From MED-G105 sp039025235 (GTDB lineage: Bacteria > Pseudomonadota > Alphaproteobacteria > Caulobacterales > Parvularculaceae): a stretch of 64,000 nt of DNA. The translations under genes and the position numbers were made by a program. The DNA lies in contig JBCCOS010000002.1 in NCBI GenBank assembly GCA_039025235.1, forward strand, positions 248,001-312,000, given 5' to 3'. Under the pieces are notes generated by a model. The model worked only from the letters and a program-made list of their open reading frames with translations, did not search any database and was not told the DNA's origin. How positions within the stretch are numbered: the first letter of the stretch is position 1; the number at the start of each line of letters is the position of its first letter. Shown here in pieces: positions 8,707 through 17,371 of this stretch.

Positions 8707-9012
8707 CTACCAACTAGATTTTACAAGGCCAGGAACTTTGCCCTGAGAGCCAAGTTCACGAAGCGCAATGCGCGACATTTTCAGCTTGCGGTAAAATCCG
8801 CGCGGACGTCCTGTTACCTCGCATCGATTACGAATACGCGTCTTTGATGAATTGCGGGGTAATTCAGCAAGCGCCAAAACAGCTGCAAATCGCTCATCTG
8901 CGGGCTTGTCATCATCTTTGATAACAGCTTTGAGCTGGTCACGTTTGGCTTCATGTTTTTTTGCCAAGCGACGCCTTTTGCGGTCTCGCTCGATCATGCC
9001 TTTTTTCGCCAT
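8707..9012 (-). CDS. rpsN: 30S ribosomal protein S14
   Basis: S14, 101 residues, the long zinc-independent form: no CxxC pairs are present. The signature CEVTGRPRGFYRKLKMSRIA is intact. It lies between rplE and rpsH. Confidence 0.98.
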   Translation of the reverse strand: MAKKGMIERDRKRRRLAKKHEAKRDQLKAVIKDDDKPADERFAAVLALAELPRNSSKTRIRNRCEVTGRPRGFYRKLKMSRIALRELGSQGKVPGLVKSSW

Positions 9013-9100
9013 CTACACCTCTTTCTGGGCCGGTTTCCGGTAACTCTTACGGACCTGGCGCCTAAAAATCTCTTTTACAACAAACGTGATAGTGTAATCA

Positions 9101-9661
9101 TTATTGCGGGAACGGAAAATTCAATTGTCTCAAGAGCGCCCGTGCCTCCTGATCCGTCGAGGCCGTCGTACAAACGACGATATCCATACCACGGATCTTA
9201 TCGACCTTATCATAATCAATTTCCGGAAAAACAATGTGCTCTTTTAAGCCCATCGCGTAGTTCCCACGGCCATCAAAACTCTTCGGATTAAGACCGCGAA
9301 AGTCCCGGACGCGTGGAAGCGCGATTGTAATTAACCGATCAATAAAATCATACATACGATCCTTACGGAGCGTTACCTTAGCACCAAGCGCCATTCCTTC
9401 GCGCAATTTAAAACCAGCAATTGATTTCTTCGCGCGCGTCACGACTGGCCGCTGACCGGCAATCAAATTAAGATCTTCAAGCGCTGAATCGACCGCTTTT
9501 CTATCATTTACAGCATCGCCGACGCCCATATTGATAACCACTTTTTCAAGCTTCGGCGTCATCATGACATTGGAATATTTAAATTCGTCATTAAGCTTTG
9601 CGCGAATGGTCTCCCAATAAAGGGTCTTGAGACGCGGGGTATATGTTTCAGATTGTGCCAT
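9101..9661 (-). CDS. rplE: 50S ribosomal protein L5
   Basis: L5, 186 residues, binds 5S rRNA and touches P-site tRNA. Family blocks KLEKVVINMGVGDAVND and LPRVRDFRGLNPKSFDG are clear. It starts directly after the rplX stop codon. The 88 bases between it and rpsN hold nothing recognised. Confidence 0.98.
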   Translation of the reverse strand: MAQSETYTPRLKTLYWETIRAKLNDEFKYSNVMMTPKLEKVVINMGVGDAVNDRKAVDSALEDLNLIAGQRPVVTRAKKSIAGFKLREGMALGAKVTLRKDRMYDFIDRLITIALPRVRDFRGLNPKSFDGRGNYAMGLKEHIVFPEIDYDKVDKIRGMDIVVCTTASTDQEARALLRQLNFPFPQ

Positions 9662-9967
9662 TTAGAGCGCCTCGCCAGACCGTTTTGCGAATCTGGTTTT
9701 TTTGCCATCATCCTGAATTTTAAAGCCAACGCGTGACGGCTTCCCATCAACGCTGATCGCCACATTCGATATATGGATCGGCGCCTCCTTGCGCACGATG
9801 CCACCTTGGGTTTGCTGTGTTTGTTTCGTGTGCCGTGCAACAACATTCACGCCGCTCACAAGAACCCGCGCATCCTTCGGATAAACCGCAAGCACTTCAC
9901 CTTCCGTACCGCGGTTTTTGCCCGCAAGGACGATGACTTTGTCACCTTTTTTTATCTTTGCAGCCAT
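9662..9967 (-). CDS. rplX: 50S ribosomal protein L24
   Basis: L24, 101 residues from the ATG at 9967 (MAAKIKKGDKVIVLAGK), preceded by AGAGG six bases upstream. A longer in-frame start at 10039 would overrun the rplN-rplX spacer and has no support. The KOW segment KGDKVIVLAGKNRGTEGEVL is at residues 7-26. L24 is an assembly initiator of the large subunit. Confidence 0.97.
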   Translation of the reverse strand: MAAKIKKGDKVIVLAGKNRGTEGEVLAVYPKDARVLVSGVNVVARHTKQTQQTQGGIVRKEAPIHISNVAISVDGKPSRVGFKIQDDGKKTRFAKRSGEAL

Positions 9968-10010
9968 ACGTGGCCTCTCTTTAAAATCCAAACTAACCGT
10001 AAAGGTTGAC

Positions 10011-10379
10011 TCACAGAACTTCTGGAGCGAGCGATACAATTTTCATGTGCTGAGCGGCACGCAACTCACGCGTTACCGGTCCAAAGATCCGTGTGCCCAC
10101 TGGCTCTTTATTATTATTGATAAGCACAGCGGCATTGTTATCAAAACGGATAACCGACCCATCCTTGCGCTTAATATCCTTAGCGGTGCGAACGACAACC
10201 GCCTTCATAACAGCGCCCTTTTTCACACGGCCACGCGGCATCGCCTCTTTTACAGAGACAACAATGATGTCACCAACGCGCGCATACTTACGCTTGGCGC
10301 CGCCCAGAACCTTGATGCACTGAACGCGCTTCGCACCGGAATTGTCAGCGACATCCAAATTTGTCTGCATCTGGATCAT
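10011..10379 (-). CDS. rplN: 50S ribosomal protein L14
   Basis: L14, exactly the usual 122 residues when the ATG at 10379 is used (MIQMQTNLDVADNSGAK); GGAG lies seven bases upstream. A frame start at 10460 would add 27 unrelated residues. L14 sits at the subunit interface in bridge B8. The central ASVKE-like block is here IIVVSVKEAMPRGRVKKG. Confidence 0.98.
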   Translation of the reverse strand: MIQMQTNLDVADNSGAKRVQCIKVLGGAKRKYARVGDIIVVSVKEAMPRGRVKKGAVMKAVVVRTAKDIKRKDGSVIRFDNNAAVLINNNKEPVGTRIFGPVTRELRAAQHMKIVSLAPEVL

Positions 10380-10469
10380 ATTTCGTCTCCGTGGGCATTT
10401 GCCCAAAATCTCAAATCGTTTGAAGCACCAGCCATGAGCATGCTTCAAACGCGTTATCACAAAACGTCG

Positions 10470-10712
10470 TCAGCCCTTTGCGCCGGCGCCAATGACTTCC
10501 CATCTCTTCAATTTCGAGCGCGGAGGGCACTCTTGAATGCGCACAAGATCGCCAACCTTAAAAGCGTTACTTTCATCGTGAGCATGAAACCGTGACGAGC
10601 GCCGTAGTGTTTTCTTCAGAATAGGATGACGCGTTATACGCTCCACGCTGACGACAACCGTCTTTTCATTTTTCTCGCTGACAACGGTGCCCTGCATAAT
10701 TCGTTTCGGCAT
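10470..10712 (-). CDS. rpsQ: 30S ribosomal protein S17
   Basis: S17, 80 residues, an early 16S rRNA binder. It has MPKRIMQGTVVSEKNEKTVV and the later FKVGDLVRIQECPPRSKLKRW. It follows rpmC by 45 bases. Confidence 0.98.
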   Translation of the reverse strand: MPKRIMQGTVVSEKNEKTVVVSVERITRHPILKKTLRRSSRFHAHDESNAFKVGDLVRIQECPPRSKLKRWEVIGAGAKG

Positions 10713-10757
10713 CTGTCACTCCTCATAGGCAAAAACAATGCGGTCAGACCGCATCCC

Positions 10758-10955
10758 CTAATTCGCCGTTTTTGTTTTCTCACGTAATATTGTTTTAACA
10801 CGCGCAATGTCTCTTCGAACTTCACGCACCTGAGCTGTTTTTTCAAGCTGGCCTGTTGCTTTCTGGAAGCGCAAATTAAATTGCTCTTTCTTCAGCTGGA
10901 CCAGTTTGTCTTTCAACTGATCTTCCGTCATATCGCGGGTTTCTGATGCTCGCAT
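10758..10955 (-). CDS. rpmC: 50S ribosomal protein L29
   Basis: L29, 65 residues, at the polypeptide exit where SRP and trigger factor dock. The pattern MTEDQLKDKLVQLKKEQFNL followed by RFQKATGQLE and RRDIARVKTIL is diagnostic. Seventeen bases after rplP. Confidence 0.98.
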   Translation of the reverse strand: MRASETRDMTEDQLKDKLVQLKKEQFNLRFQKATGQLEKTAQVREVRRDIARVKTILREKTKTAN

Positions 10956-10972
10956 CGTTCGGTTCCTCCGCG

Positions 10973-11386
10973 CTATTCACCAAGACGCGTTACGATACGC
11001 GTCTTTATCGGCAATTTTGCTGCGCCAAGAGCAAGAGCCTCCCTGGCAACATCATCAGGCACACCGTCAATCTCAAACATTACGCGGCCAGGTTTTACTT
11101 TACAGGCCCAAAATTCTGGCGAGCCCTTACCCTTACCCATACGAACTTCGGTCGGTTTTTTGGAAACCGGTACATCGGGAAAAATACGGATCCACACTCG
11201 ACCAGCACGTTTCATCGCACGCGTGATTGCACGTCGCGTCGCCTCTATCTGACGTGCCGTTACCCGCTCTGGCTCTAAGGCCTTTAGGCCATGCGAACCA
11301 AAGTTAAGGTCCGTACCGCCCTTTGCGACACCCTTAATCCGACCTTTGTGCATCTTTCGGAACTTTGTCCGTTTCGGCTGCAACAT
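10973..11386 (-). CDS. rplP: 50S ribosomal protein L16
   Basis: L16, 137 residues, near the A-site and the peptidyl transferase centre. It begins MLQPKRTKFRKMHKGRIKG and carries the WIRIFPDVPVSKKPTEVRMG and GKGSPEFWACKVKPG blocks. It starts 102 bases after rpsC, a larger gap than its neighbours; nothing recognisable lies in that gap. Confidence 0.98.
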   Translation of the reverse strand: MLQPKRTKFRKMHKGRIKGVAKGGTDLNFGSHGLKALEPERVTARQIEATRRAITRAMKRAGRVWIRIFPDVPVSKKPTEVRMGKGKGSPEFWACKVKPGRVMFEIDGVPDDVAREALALGAAKLPIKTRIVTRLGE

Positions 11387-11488
11387 CGCGCCTTCTCCAA
11401 AACCTTAATACGCGGCTCTTCGCCGACACATCTGTCACTGTTCACTATCGATTAAATAGATCTTGAACGAACTATATCAATCGAAGCC

Positions 11489-12205
11489 TTAGCTTGCTTG
11501 GCGCTCCTCACGACGAATAGAACCAACGCCGCCCGTTTGCGCATCAATCAATCGTTTTTCCTGACCCATTGGGTCATGCTCCATGATCTCGCCTTTAAAT
11601 ATCCACACCTTCACACCGATCGCACCATAGGTCGTGCGGGCAGTAGAAACACCATAATCAATGTCAGCACGCAGAGTATGAAGGGGAACACGGCCTTCGC
11701 GGTACCATTCCATGCGAGCAATTTCTGCACCGCCCAAACGACCCGAAACATTGACCCTGATACCAAGTGCACCCATTCTCATCGCGGTTTGCATTGAGCG
11801 CTTCATCGCCCTGCGGAAGGCGACCCGGCGCTCCAGTTGCTGAGCAATGTTTTCTGCAACAAGTGTTGCATCAATCTCAGGTTTGCGAATTTCTACGATA
11901 TTAAGAACGGTTTCAGACTCAGTCATCTTTTGTAATTGACTGCGTAGCTTCTCGATGTCCGCCCCTTTTTTTCCAATCACAACACCGGGACGCGCCGTAT
12001 AGATTGTAACACGGCATTTCTTGTGTGGCCGTTCAATGACGATACGTGAAATACCCGCCAGCTTTAATCGCTTTTCAAGATAGGCTCGAATTGCCATATC
12101 CTCATGGAGTAAATCTGCATACGATCCAGTTGGCGCGAACCAACGCGAGTCCCACGTACGGTTAACACCAAGGCGCAAGCCGATAGGGTTTACTTTCTGA
12201 CCCAT
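11489..12205 (-). CDS. rpsC: 30S ribosomal protein S3
   Basis: S3, 238 residues, with the KH domain (GVVIGKKGADIEKLRSQL at about 80-97) and the C-terminal S3 domain. It lines the mRNA entry channel. It overlaps the end of rplV by one base, so the two are translationally coupled. Confidence 0.99.
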   Translation of the reverse strand: MGQKVNPIGLRLGVNRTWDSRWFAPTGSYADLLHEDMAIRAYLEKRLKLAGISRIVIERPHKKCRVTIYTARPGVVIGKKGADIEKLRSQLQKMTESETVLNIVEIRKPEIDATLVAENIAQQLERRVAFRRAMKRSMQTAMRMGALGIRVNVSGRLGGAEIARMEWYREGRVPLHTLRADIDYGVSTARTTYGAIGVKVWIFKGEIMEHDPMGQEKRLIDAQTGGVGSIRREERQAS

Positions 12206-12585
12206 TAGGCCGCCTCCTCAACTTCTTTTACAATAATCGTGATCTCAGCAAATGGCTTCATCAATCGGCCAACACGGCCACGTCCCCGCGGACGCCAGCG
12301 CTTGAGCACGAGGTTCTTGCCAACAAAAGCTTGATCAACGACGAGAGAATCAATGTCCAAATCGTGATTATTCTCAGCATTAGCCACAGCGCTCTCGAGC
12401 ACCTTTTTCACATCTTGCGCAACGCGTTTCCGCGAGAAGGTGAGGTCCGCCATCGCCTTTTCAACGCGCTTTCCGCGTATCATTTGCGCGACCAGATTTA
12501 GCTTTTGTGGTGACGTTTTGATCATGCGAGCTTTCGCCATCGCCGCATTCTCTTCAAGACGCCGAAGGTTTTCCTTCTTACCCAT
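12205..12585 (-). CDS. rplV: 50S ribosomal protein L22
   Basis: L22, 126 residues; its long beta hairpin lines the exit tunnel. KTSPQKLNLVAQMIRGKRVE and the end KRWRPRGRGRVGRLMKP are typical. About ten extra residues precede AMAKARMIKTSP, so an internal start a little downstream is possible. Six bases after rpsS. Confidence 0.97.
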   Translation of the reverse strand: MGKKENLRRLEENAAMAKARMIKTSPQKLNLVAQMIRGKRVEKAMADLTFSRKRVAQDVKKVLESAVANAENNHDLDIDSLVVDQAFVGKNLVLKRWRPRGRGRVGRLMKPFAEITIIVKEVEEAA

Positions 12586-12590
12586 ACTGA

Positions 12591-12869
12591 CTACTTCCTC
12601 CTCGCCTTTTTGTCAGCGCCGTGACCAAAATAGGTACGTGTTGGCGAGAACTCTCCAAGTTTATGCCCAACCATATCCTCGGTGACATGGACAGGAACAA
12701 ACTTCTGTCCGTTGTAGACGTTGAACGTTAGCCCAACGAACTGCGGTAATATGGTCGACCGACGCGACCATGTTTTAATACCACCCTTATGGCCGCCACC
12801 TTGCGCGTCCTCTGCTTTCTTCAGCAGATAACGATCAACGAACGGACCTTTCCAAACTGCACGAGGCAT
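12591..12869 (-). CDS. rpsS: 30S ribosomal protein S19
   Basis: S19, 92 residues, in the small-subunit head. MPRAVWKGPFVDRYLLKK and VGHKLGEFSPTRTYFGHGADKK are the usual landmarks. Between rplB and rplV. Confidence 0.99.
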   Translation of the reverse strand: MPRAVWKGPFVDRYLLKKAEDAQGGGHKGGIKTWSRRSTILPQFVGLTFNVYNGQKFVPVHVTEDMVGHKLGEFSPTRTYFGHGADKKARRK

Positions 12870-12889
12870 ATTGCTCTCCTAATGGCCTC

Positions 12890-13723
12890 TTATTTCTTCC
12901 GCGCATGGCGGGAGCGGATAATGAATTTATCCGTTTGTTTATTACTACGTGTACGTCGGCCTTTGGTCGACTTACCCCATGGTGTGACGGGGTGGCGACC
13001 ACCAGATGTACGGCCTTCACCACCACCATGCGGGTGATCCACTGGATTCATAACAACGCCGCGTACGGATGGGCGTTTACCCTTGTGGCGATTACGACCC
13101 GCCTTACCAATATTTTCGTTCATACGGTCAGGGTTCGACACCGCACCGATTGTTGCCATGCAATCGCCAGAGACAACGCGAACTTCACCCGAAGTGAGGC
13201 GAAGTTGCGCCATAGCACCATCGCGACCGACCAGCTGAACGTATGTCCCGGCAGATCGGGCAATTTGACCGCCCTTACCTGGTTTCATCTCAACGTTATG
13301 AACAATCGTTCCAACAGGCACCGCCTTCAGTGGCATTGCATTACCAGGCTTCACATCAACTTTTTCGCCCGCGATGATCTTGTCACCTTCTTGAAGACGC
13401 TGTGGCGCCAGGATGTAGCGAAGCTCACCATCCAGATACTTCACTAGAGCAATAAAAGCCGATCGATTTGGATCATATTCAAGCCGCTCAACCTTTGCTT
13501 CGATATCAAACTTTCGACGCTTAAAATCGATGATCCGATAGAGCTTCTTCGCGCCACCACCACGGCGACGAGCCGTGATCCGACCAAAATTGTTCCGCCC
13601 GCCTTTAGACGTTAACCCCTGGGTGAGGGTCTTTTCCGGGCGCCCTTTCCAAAGTTGACTGCGATCGACCAACACGAGCTGGCGCCGGGAAGGTGTCGTT
13701 GGTTTAAATGTCTTAAGCGCCAT
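12890..13723 (-). CDS. rplB: 50S ribosomal protein L2
   Basis: L2, 277 residues, needed for subunit joining and peptidyl transferase assembly. The C-terminal signature VRGVVMNPVDHPHGGGEGR is intact, including the conserved His. It follows rplW by 65 bases. Confidence 0.99.
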   Translation of the reverse strand: MALKTFKPTTPSRRQLVLVDRSQLWKGRPEKTLTQGLTSKGGRNNFGRITARRRGGGAKKLYRIIDFKRRKFDIEAKVERLEYDPNRSAFIALVKYLDGELRYILAPQRLQEGDKIIAGEKVDVKPGNAMPLKAVPVGTIVHNVEMKPGKGGQIARSAGTYVQLVGRDGAMAQLRLTSGEVRVVSGDCMATIGAVSNPDRMNENIGKAGRNRHKGKRPSVRGVVMNPVDHPHGGGEGRTSGGRHPVTPWGKSTKGRRTRSNKQTDKFIIRSRHARKK

Positions 13724-13788
13724 AGCGGCCGCTCCGTTTCGTTTTTATACACAGCGTTCCAGCGTTCCTGCGGAAACACTGTTAGAAT

Positions 13789-14085
13789 TTAAAGTCCCGT
13801 AGTTACGTCAATTGAGTGACCATCTTCCAATGTCACAACGGCTTTTTTAATCGTCGAACGCGTATACCGCCGTCCACGGAAAGCTTTTTGCTTCCCTTTC
13901 ACACGAGCTGTATTCACGGACTTCACTTTCACCTTAAAAAGACTTTCAATGGCTTCAGCGATTTCGGGTTTTGACGCGTCAAGGGGGACCCTGAACACCA
14001 CCTGATTATTCTCAGATGCCAATGTCGTCTTCTCAGTAACGATCGGTGCAAGGATCGTATCAAAGTGTTTCACTGTCTGGGTCAT
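13789..14085 (-). CDS. rplW: 50S ribosomal protein L23
   Basis: L23, 98 residues, the docking point for trigger factor and SRP at the exit tunnel. IVTEKTTLASENNQVVFRV and the end TRSTIKKAVVTLEDGHSID fit the family. Its start overlaps the rplD stop by 4 bases. Confidence 0.98.
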   Translation of the reverse strand: MTQTVKHFDTILAPIVTEKTTLASENNQVVFRVPLDASKPEIAEAIESLFKVKVKSVNTARVKGKQKAFRGRRYTRSTIKKAVVTLEDGHSIDVTTGL

Positions 14086-14699
14086 TTAAGACGCGCCTCT
14101 AATCCTTCAACGGCAGCCTTTGTAAGAACAAGCTTCTCACGCCGAAGAATGTCGTAAACATTTGCCCCGACCAATGGGAGCACATCCACATTATCAATAT
14201 TGCGGGCCGCTAAACCAAAATTTTCATTCACTTCAGCATCAACAATGAGCGCATTCGAAAGCCCAAGCTTGCTGAACTTTTCAGCCAATGCCTTGGTTTT
14301 TGGCGCTTCCAATGAGGCGCCATCCAAAACGATCAACTCTTTTGCAGCCGCTTTAGCCGATAGAGCATGACGGAGTGCAAGTCGCCTTACTTTCTTTGGT
14401 AAATCGATTGCATGCGAACGTACGCGAGGACCGTGTGCCTTACCACCACCGCGAAATTGTGGCGCCTTTTTGTCACCATGTCGTGCGCCACCAGAGCCCT
14501 TTTGACGAACAAACTTTTTACCCGTTGCACGGACTTCGTTACGTTCTTTGGCTTTATGCGTACCCTGTTGACGTTTCGCTAATTGATACGTCACCATGCG
14601 ATGCAAAATATCTTTACGCGGCTCAAGCCCAAATACGGACTCATCTAAAGTGATATCGCCGGCCTTTGAATTTTCGAGGTCGAAAACGTCAAGTTTCAT
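14082..14699 (-). CDS. rplD: 50S ribosomal protein L4
   Basis: L4, 205 residues, lining the exit tunnel; in enteric bacteria it also represses the S10 operon. The basic loop RQKGSGGARHGDKKAPQFRG at about 70-89 is the tunnel-lining region. It overlaps rplC by one base and rplW by four. Confidence 0.98.
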   Translation of the reverse strand: MKLDVFDLENSKAGDITLDESVFGLEPRKDILHRMVTYQLAKRQQGTHKAKERNEVRATGKKFVRQKGSGGARHGDKKAPQFRGGGKAHGPRVRSHAIDLPKKVRRLALRHALSAKAAAKELIVLDGASLEAPKTKALAEKFSKLGLSNALIVDAEVNENFGLAARNIDNVDVLPLVGANVYDILRREKLVLTKAAVEGLEARLK

Positions 14700-15700
14700 T
14701 ATTCAGCTCCCCCCTCTTTTTCAGCTTCAGCACGCATTTTTTTAGCAAGGTCCTGGTCAACCTTCGCCCTTGGCTCACCGCCATCAATCATTTCTTTGGC
14801 CTGAGCAACCCATTCTTGGCTCTCAGCGTCTCCTGTAACACCAAGCTTCTCAAACAGAGCACTTCGCTCATCATCCGAAAGTGCCACGAGCTGCGTCAGC
14901 TTCTCTACACCCTCGCCTGCCAGGGCGTCTGCGGTTTTCTCGCCGATACCATCAATCAATACAATCTTGTCAACGGCCTCTGTAAAGGCAACAGGCTCAT
15001 TAGATACTGCACCCGTCTCTTTTGCCTCTCGTATCTTTGCGGGAAGTGGAAGATCATCAGGTGCCTGACGTTTGACCGCATCCTTAATCAGCACCCATCC
15101 ATTTTTTGGACCAGGAACGGCACCTTTCAAGAGAACAAGGCCACGGGCATCATCAACGCGCACAACTTCAATATTTTGGGTCGTACGCTGACGAGCACCC
15201 ATATGCCCAGCCATCTTCTTGCCCTTAAACACTTTACCCGGATCCTGACATTGCCCCGTCGACCCGTGGGAGCGGTGAGAGATCGACACACCGTGCGTTG
15301 CGCGAAGGCCGCCAAAGTTCCAGCGCTTCATACCGCCAGCAAAACCTTTACCGATTGTCACGCCTGTCACATCGACTTTTTGACCAACAACAAAATGCTC
15401 GGCGGATAACTCAGCGCCGATATCAACAAGCTTATCTTCGTCGACCCGAAATTCAGCAAGTTTCTGTTTGGGTGCAACATTCACGGCAGAAAACTGACCA
15501 CGATCCGCTTTGTTCACACGTTTGGTCTTCTTTTCGCCCGCGCCAAGTTGAACAGCCGTGTAGCCATTTTTTTCCTTAGTACGCTGACCAACAACCTGAC
15601 AGTTATCGATGTGCATAACCGTCACCGGTACATGCTCACCATCCTCCCGATAAAGGCGGGTCATTCCAACTTTCTTCGCTATCAGACCAGTACGCATCAT
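14699..15700 (-). CDS. rplC: 50S ribosomal protein L3 with C-terminal HhH-like extension
   Basis: L3, 333 residues from the ATG at 15700, which has GGAG six bases upstream and lies one base past the rpsJ stop. Residues 1 to about 212 are normal L3 (MRTGLIAKKVGMTR, WNFGGLRATHGVSISHRSHG with the methylated-Gln region STGQCQDPGKVFKGKKMAGH). The last 110 or so residues are an added domain: IDGIGEKTADALAGEG (249-264) looks like a helix-hairpin-helix, followed by helical acidic and Ala/Lys-rich sequence. Typical bacterial L3 ends near 210-230 residues. The frame is continuous with rplD following by overlap, so the extension is translated. Confidence 0.96.
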   Translation of the reverse strand: MMRTGLIAKKVGMTRLYREDGEHVPVTVMHIDNCQVVGQRTKEKNGYTAVQLGAGEKKTKRVNKADRGQFSAVNVAPKQKLAEFRVDEDKLVDIGAELSAEHFVVGQKVDVTGVTIGKGFAGGMKRWNFGGLRATHGVSISHRSHGSTGQCQDPGKVFKGKKMAGHMGARQRTTQNIEVVRVDDARGLVLLKGAVPGPKNGWVLIKDAVKRQAPDDLPLPAKIREAKETGAVSNEPVAFTEAVDKIVLIDGIGEKTADALAGEGVEKLTQLVALSDDERSALFEKLGVTGDAESQEWVAQAKEMIDGGEPRAKVDQDLAKKMRAEAEKEGGAE

Positions 15701-15701
15701 C

Positions 15702-16013
15702 TTATGCTCCAAGCCTAATCTCGACATCCACGCCCGACGAAAGATCAAGCTTCATCAGGGCGTCAACCGTCTGCGGTGTTGGATCAACGATATCAAGCAT
15801 GCGCTTATGTGTGCGCATTTCAAACTGTTCCCGGCTCTTCTTATTAACGTGTGGAGAGCGGTTTACTGTGAAACGCTCAATCCGAGTGGGCAGTGGGATC
15901 GGCCCACGCACCTGCGCACCTGTACGTTTAGCGGTGTTGACGATCTCTATCGTCGAAGCATCCAGCACTCGATGATCAAATGCCTTCAACCGTATGCGAA
16001 TATTCTGTTGCAT
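15702..16013 (-). CDS. rpsJ: 30S ribosomal protein S10 (NusE)
   Basis: S10, 103 residues, in the small-subunit head and also the NusE partner of NusB and NusG in antitermination. MQQNIRIRLKAFDHRVLDAS and the loop RSPHVNKKSREQFEMRTHKR are typical. It is the first S10-operon gene, 92 bases after tuf. Confidence 0.99.
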   Translation of the reverse strand: MQQNIRIRLKAFDHRVLDASTIEIVNTAKRTGAQVRGPIPLPTRIERFTVNRSPHVNKKSREQFEMRTHKRMLDIVDPTPQTVDALMKLDLSSGVDVEIRLGA

Positions 16014-16056
16014 GTCGACGTATCGTCCCAGCGTAACTTCTATTTAGGCCCAAATG

Positions 16057-16090
16057 AAAACGCAGGGTGAATGATCATCCACCCTGCGTT
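16057..16090 (-). terminator. Hairpin terminator after tuf
   Basis: Perfect 11-bp arms AACGCAGGGTG (16059-16069) and CACCCTGCGTT (16080-16090), followed on the minus strand by TTTTC. It lies 16 bases past the tuf stop and before rpsJ, so it may reduce read-through from the str genes into the S10 operon. Confidence 0.65.
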
Positions 16091-16105
16091 CACTCAATTC
16101 AACTT

Positions 16106-17281
16106 TTACTCAATGATCTTCGCAACAATGCCAGCACCTACTGTGCGTCCACCTTCACGAATAGCAAAGCGAAGCTTTTCTTCCATCGCGATCGGCACGA
16201 TGAGCTCAACGTTCACTTCGACATTATCACCTGGCATCACCATTTCCGTGCCATCTTTAAGTGTGACAACGCCTGTCACATCGGTTGTACGGAAATAAAA
16301 TTGTGGGCGGTAGTTGGTAAAAAATGGCGTATGACGTCCACCTTCTTCCTTGGTCAGAATGTAGGCTTCTGCTTCAAACTTTGTATGCGGCGTAACAGAA
16401 CCTGGTTTGCAGAGAACCTGTCCACGCTCCACAGCTGTACGCTCAATACCGCGAAGAAGCACGCCAACATTATCGCCGGCCTCACCGCGATCAAGAAGCT
16501 TGCGGAACATTTCAACACCGGTGCATGTCGTTTTTTGCGTGTCTTTAATGCCAACGATCTCAAGCTCATCGCCTACATTCACAACACCGCGCTCAACACG
16601 GCCGGTCACAACTGTACCACGACCAGAAATCGAGAACACATCTTCAATTGGAAGCAAGAATTCCAGATCAACTGGACGCTCAGGCGTTGGAATATATTTA
16701 TCCACCTCTTCCATCAGCGCCTTGATCGTATTTTCACCAATATCCGGATCACGACCTTCTAGAGCAGCGAGAGCCGATCCCTTGATGATTGGAATATCAT
16801 CACCAGGAAATTCATATGAGGAGAGAAGCTCGCGTACTTCCATTTCAACGAGTTCAAGAAGCTCCTCGTCATCGACCTGATCAACCTTGTTCAAATATAC
16901 AACGATCGCAGGAACACCGACCTGACGGGCAAGCAGAATATGCTCACGCGTTTGTGGCATCGGTCCATCCGCAGCATTCACCACGAGAATAGCGCCGTCC
17001 ATTTGCGCTGCACCCGTAATCATGTTTTTCACATAGTCAGCGTGACCAGGGCAGTCCACGTGCGCGTAGTGACGACCGTCTGTTTCATACTCAACGTGCG
17101 CAGTCGAAATCGTAATACCGCGCGCCTTTTCCTCTGGCGCACCGTCGATCTCATCATAGGCTTTGAAATCACCAAAATATTTAGTGATTGCCGCCGTCAG
17201 GGTCGTTTTGCCGTGGTCAACGTGCCCAATTGTGCCGATATTAGCGTGCGGCTTTGTCCGTTCAAACTTTTCCTTAGACAT
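16106..17281 (-). CDS. tuf: Elongation factor Tu
   Basis: EF-Tu, 391 residues, delivers aminoacyl-tRNA to the ribosome. GTP-binding motifs are GHVDHGKT (19-26), DCPGHADY (76-83) and NKVD near 131. Domains 2 and 3 follow in full, ending in VGAGIVAKIIE. It lies between fusA and rpsJ, the str operon position; only one copy is in this window. Confidence 0.99.
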   Translation of the reverse strand: MSKEKFERTKPHANIGTIGHVDHGKTTLTAAITKYFGDFKAYDEIDGAPEEKARGITISTAHVEYETDGRHYAHVDCPGHADYVKNMITGAAQMDGAILVVNAADGPMPQTREHILLARQVGVPAIVVYLNKVDQVDDEELLELVEMEVRELLSSYEFPGDDIPIIKGSALAALEGRDPDIGENTIKALMEEVDKYIPTPERPVDLEFLLPIEDVFSISGRGTVVTGRVERGVVNVGDELEIVGIKDTQKTTCTGVEMFRKLLDRGEAGDNVGVLLRGIERTAVERGQVLCKPGSVTPHTKFEAEAYILTKEEGGRHTPFFTNYRPQFYFRTTDVTGVVTLKDGTEMVMPGDNVEVNVELIVPIAMEEKLRFAIREGGRTVGAGIVAKIIE

Positions 17282-17371
17282 TTACTTTTCTCCGTCTCCT
17301 GACGACTATTTAACTTGTTTTACCTACTGCCTTCGTACGTACCTTAAGTAGAGCGCCCCCTGACAAAACAG

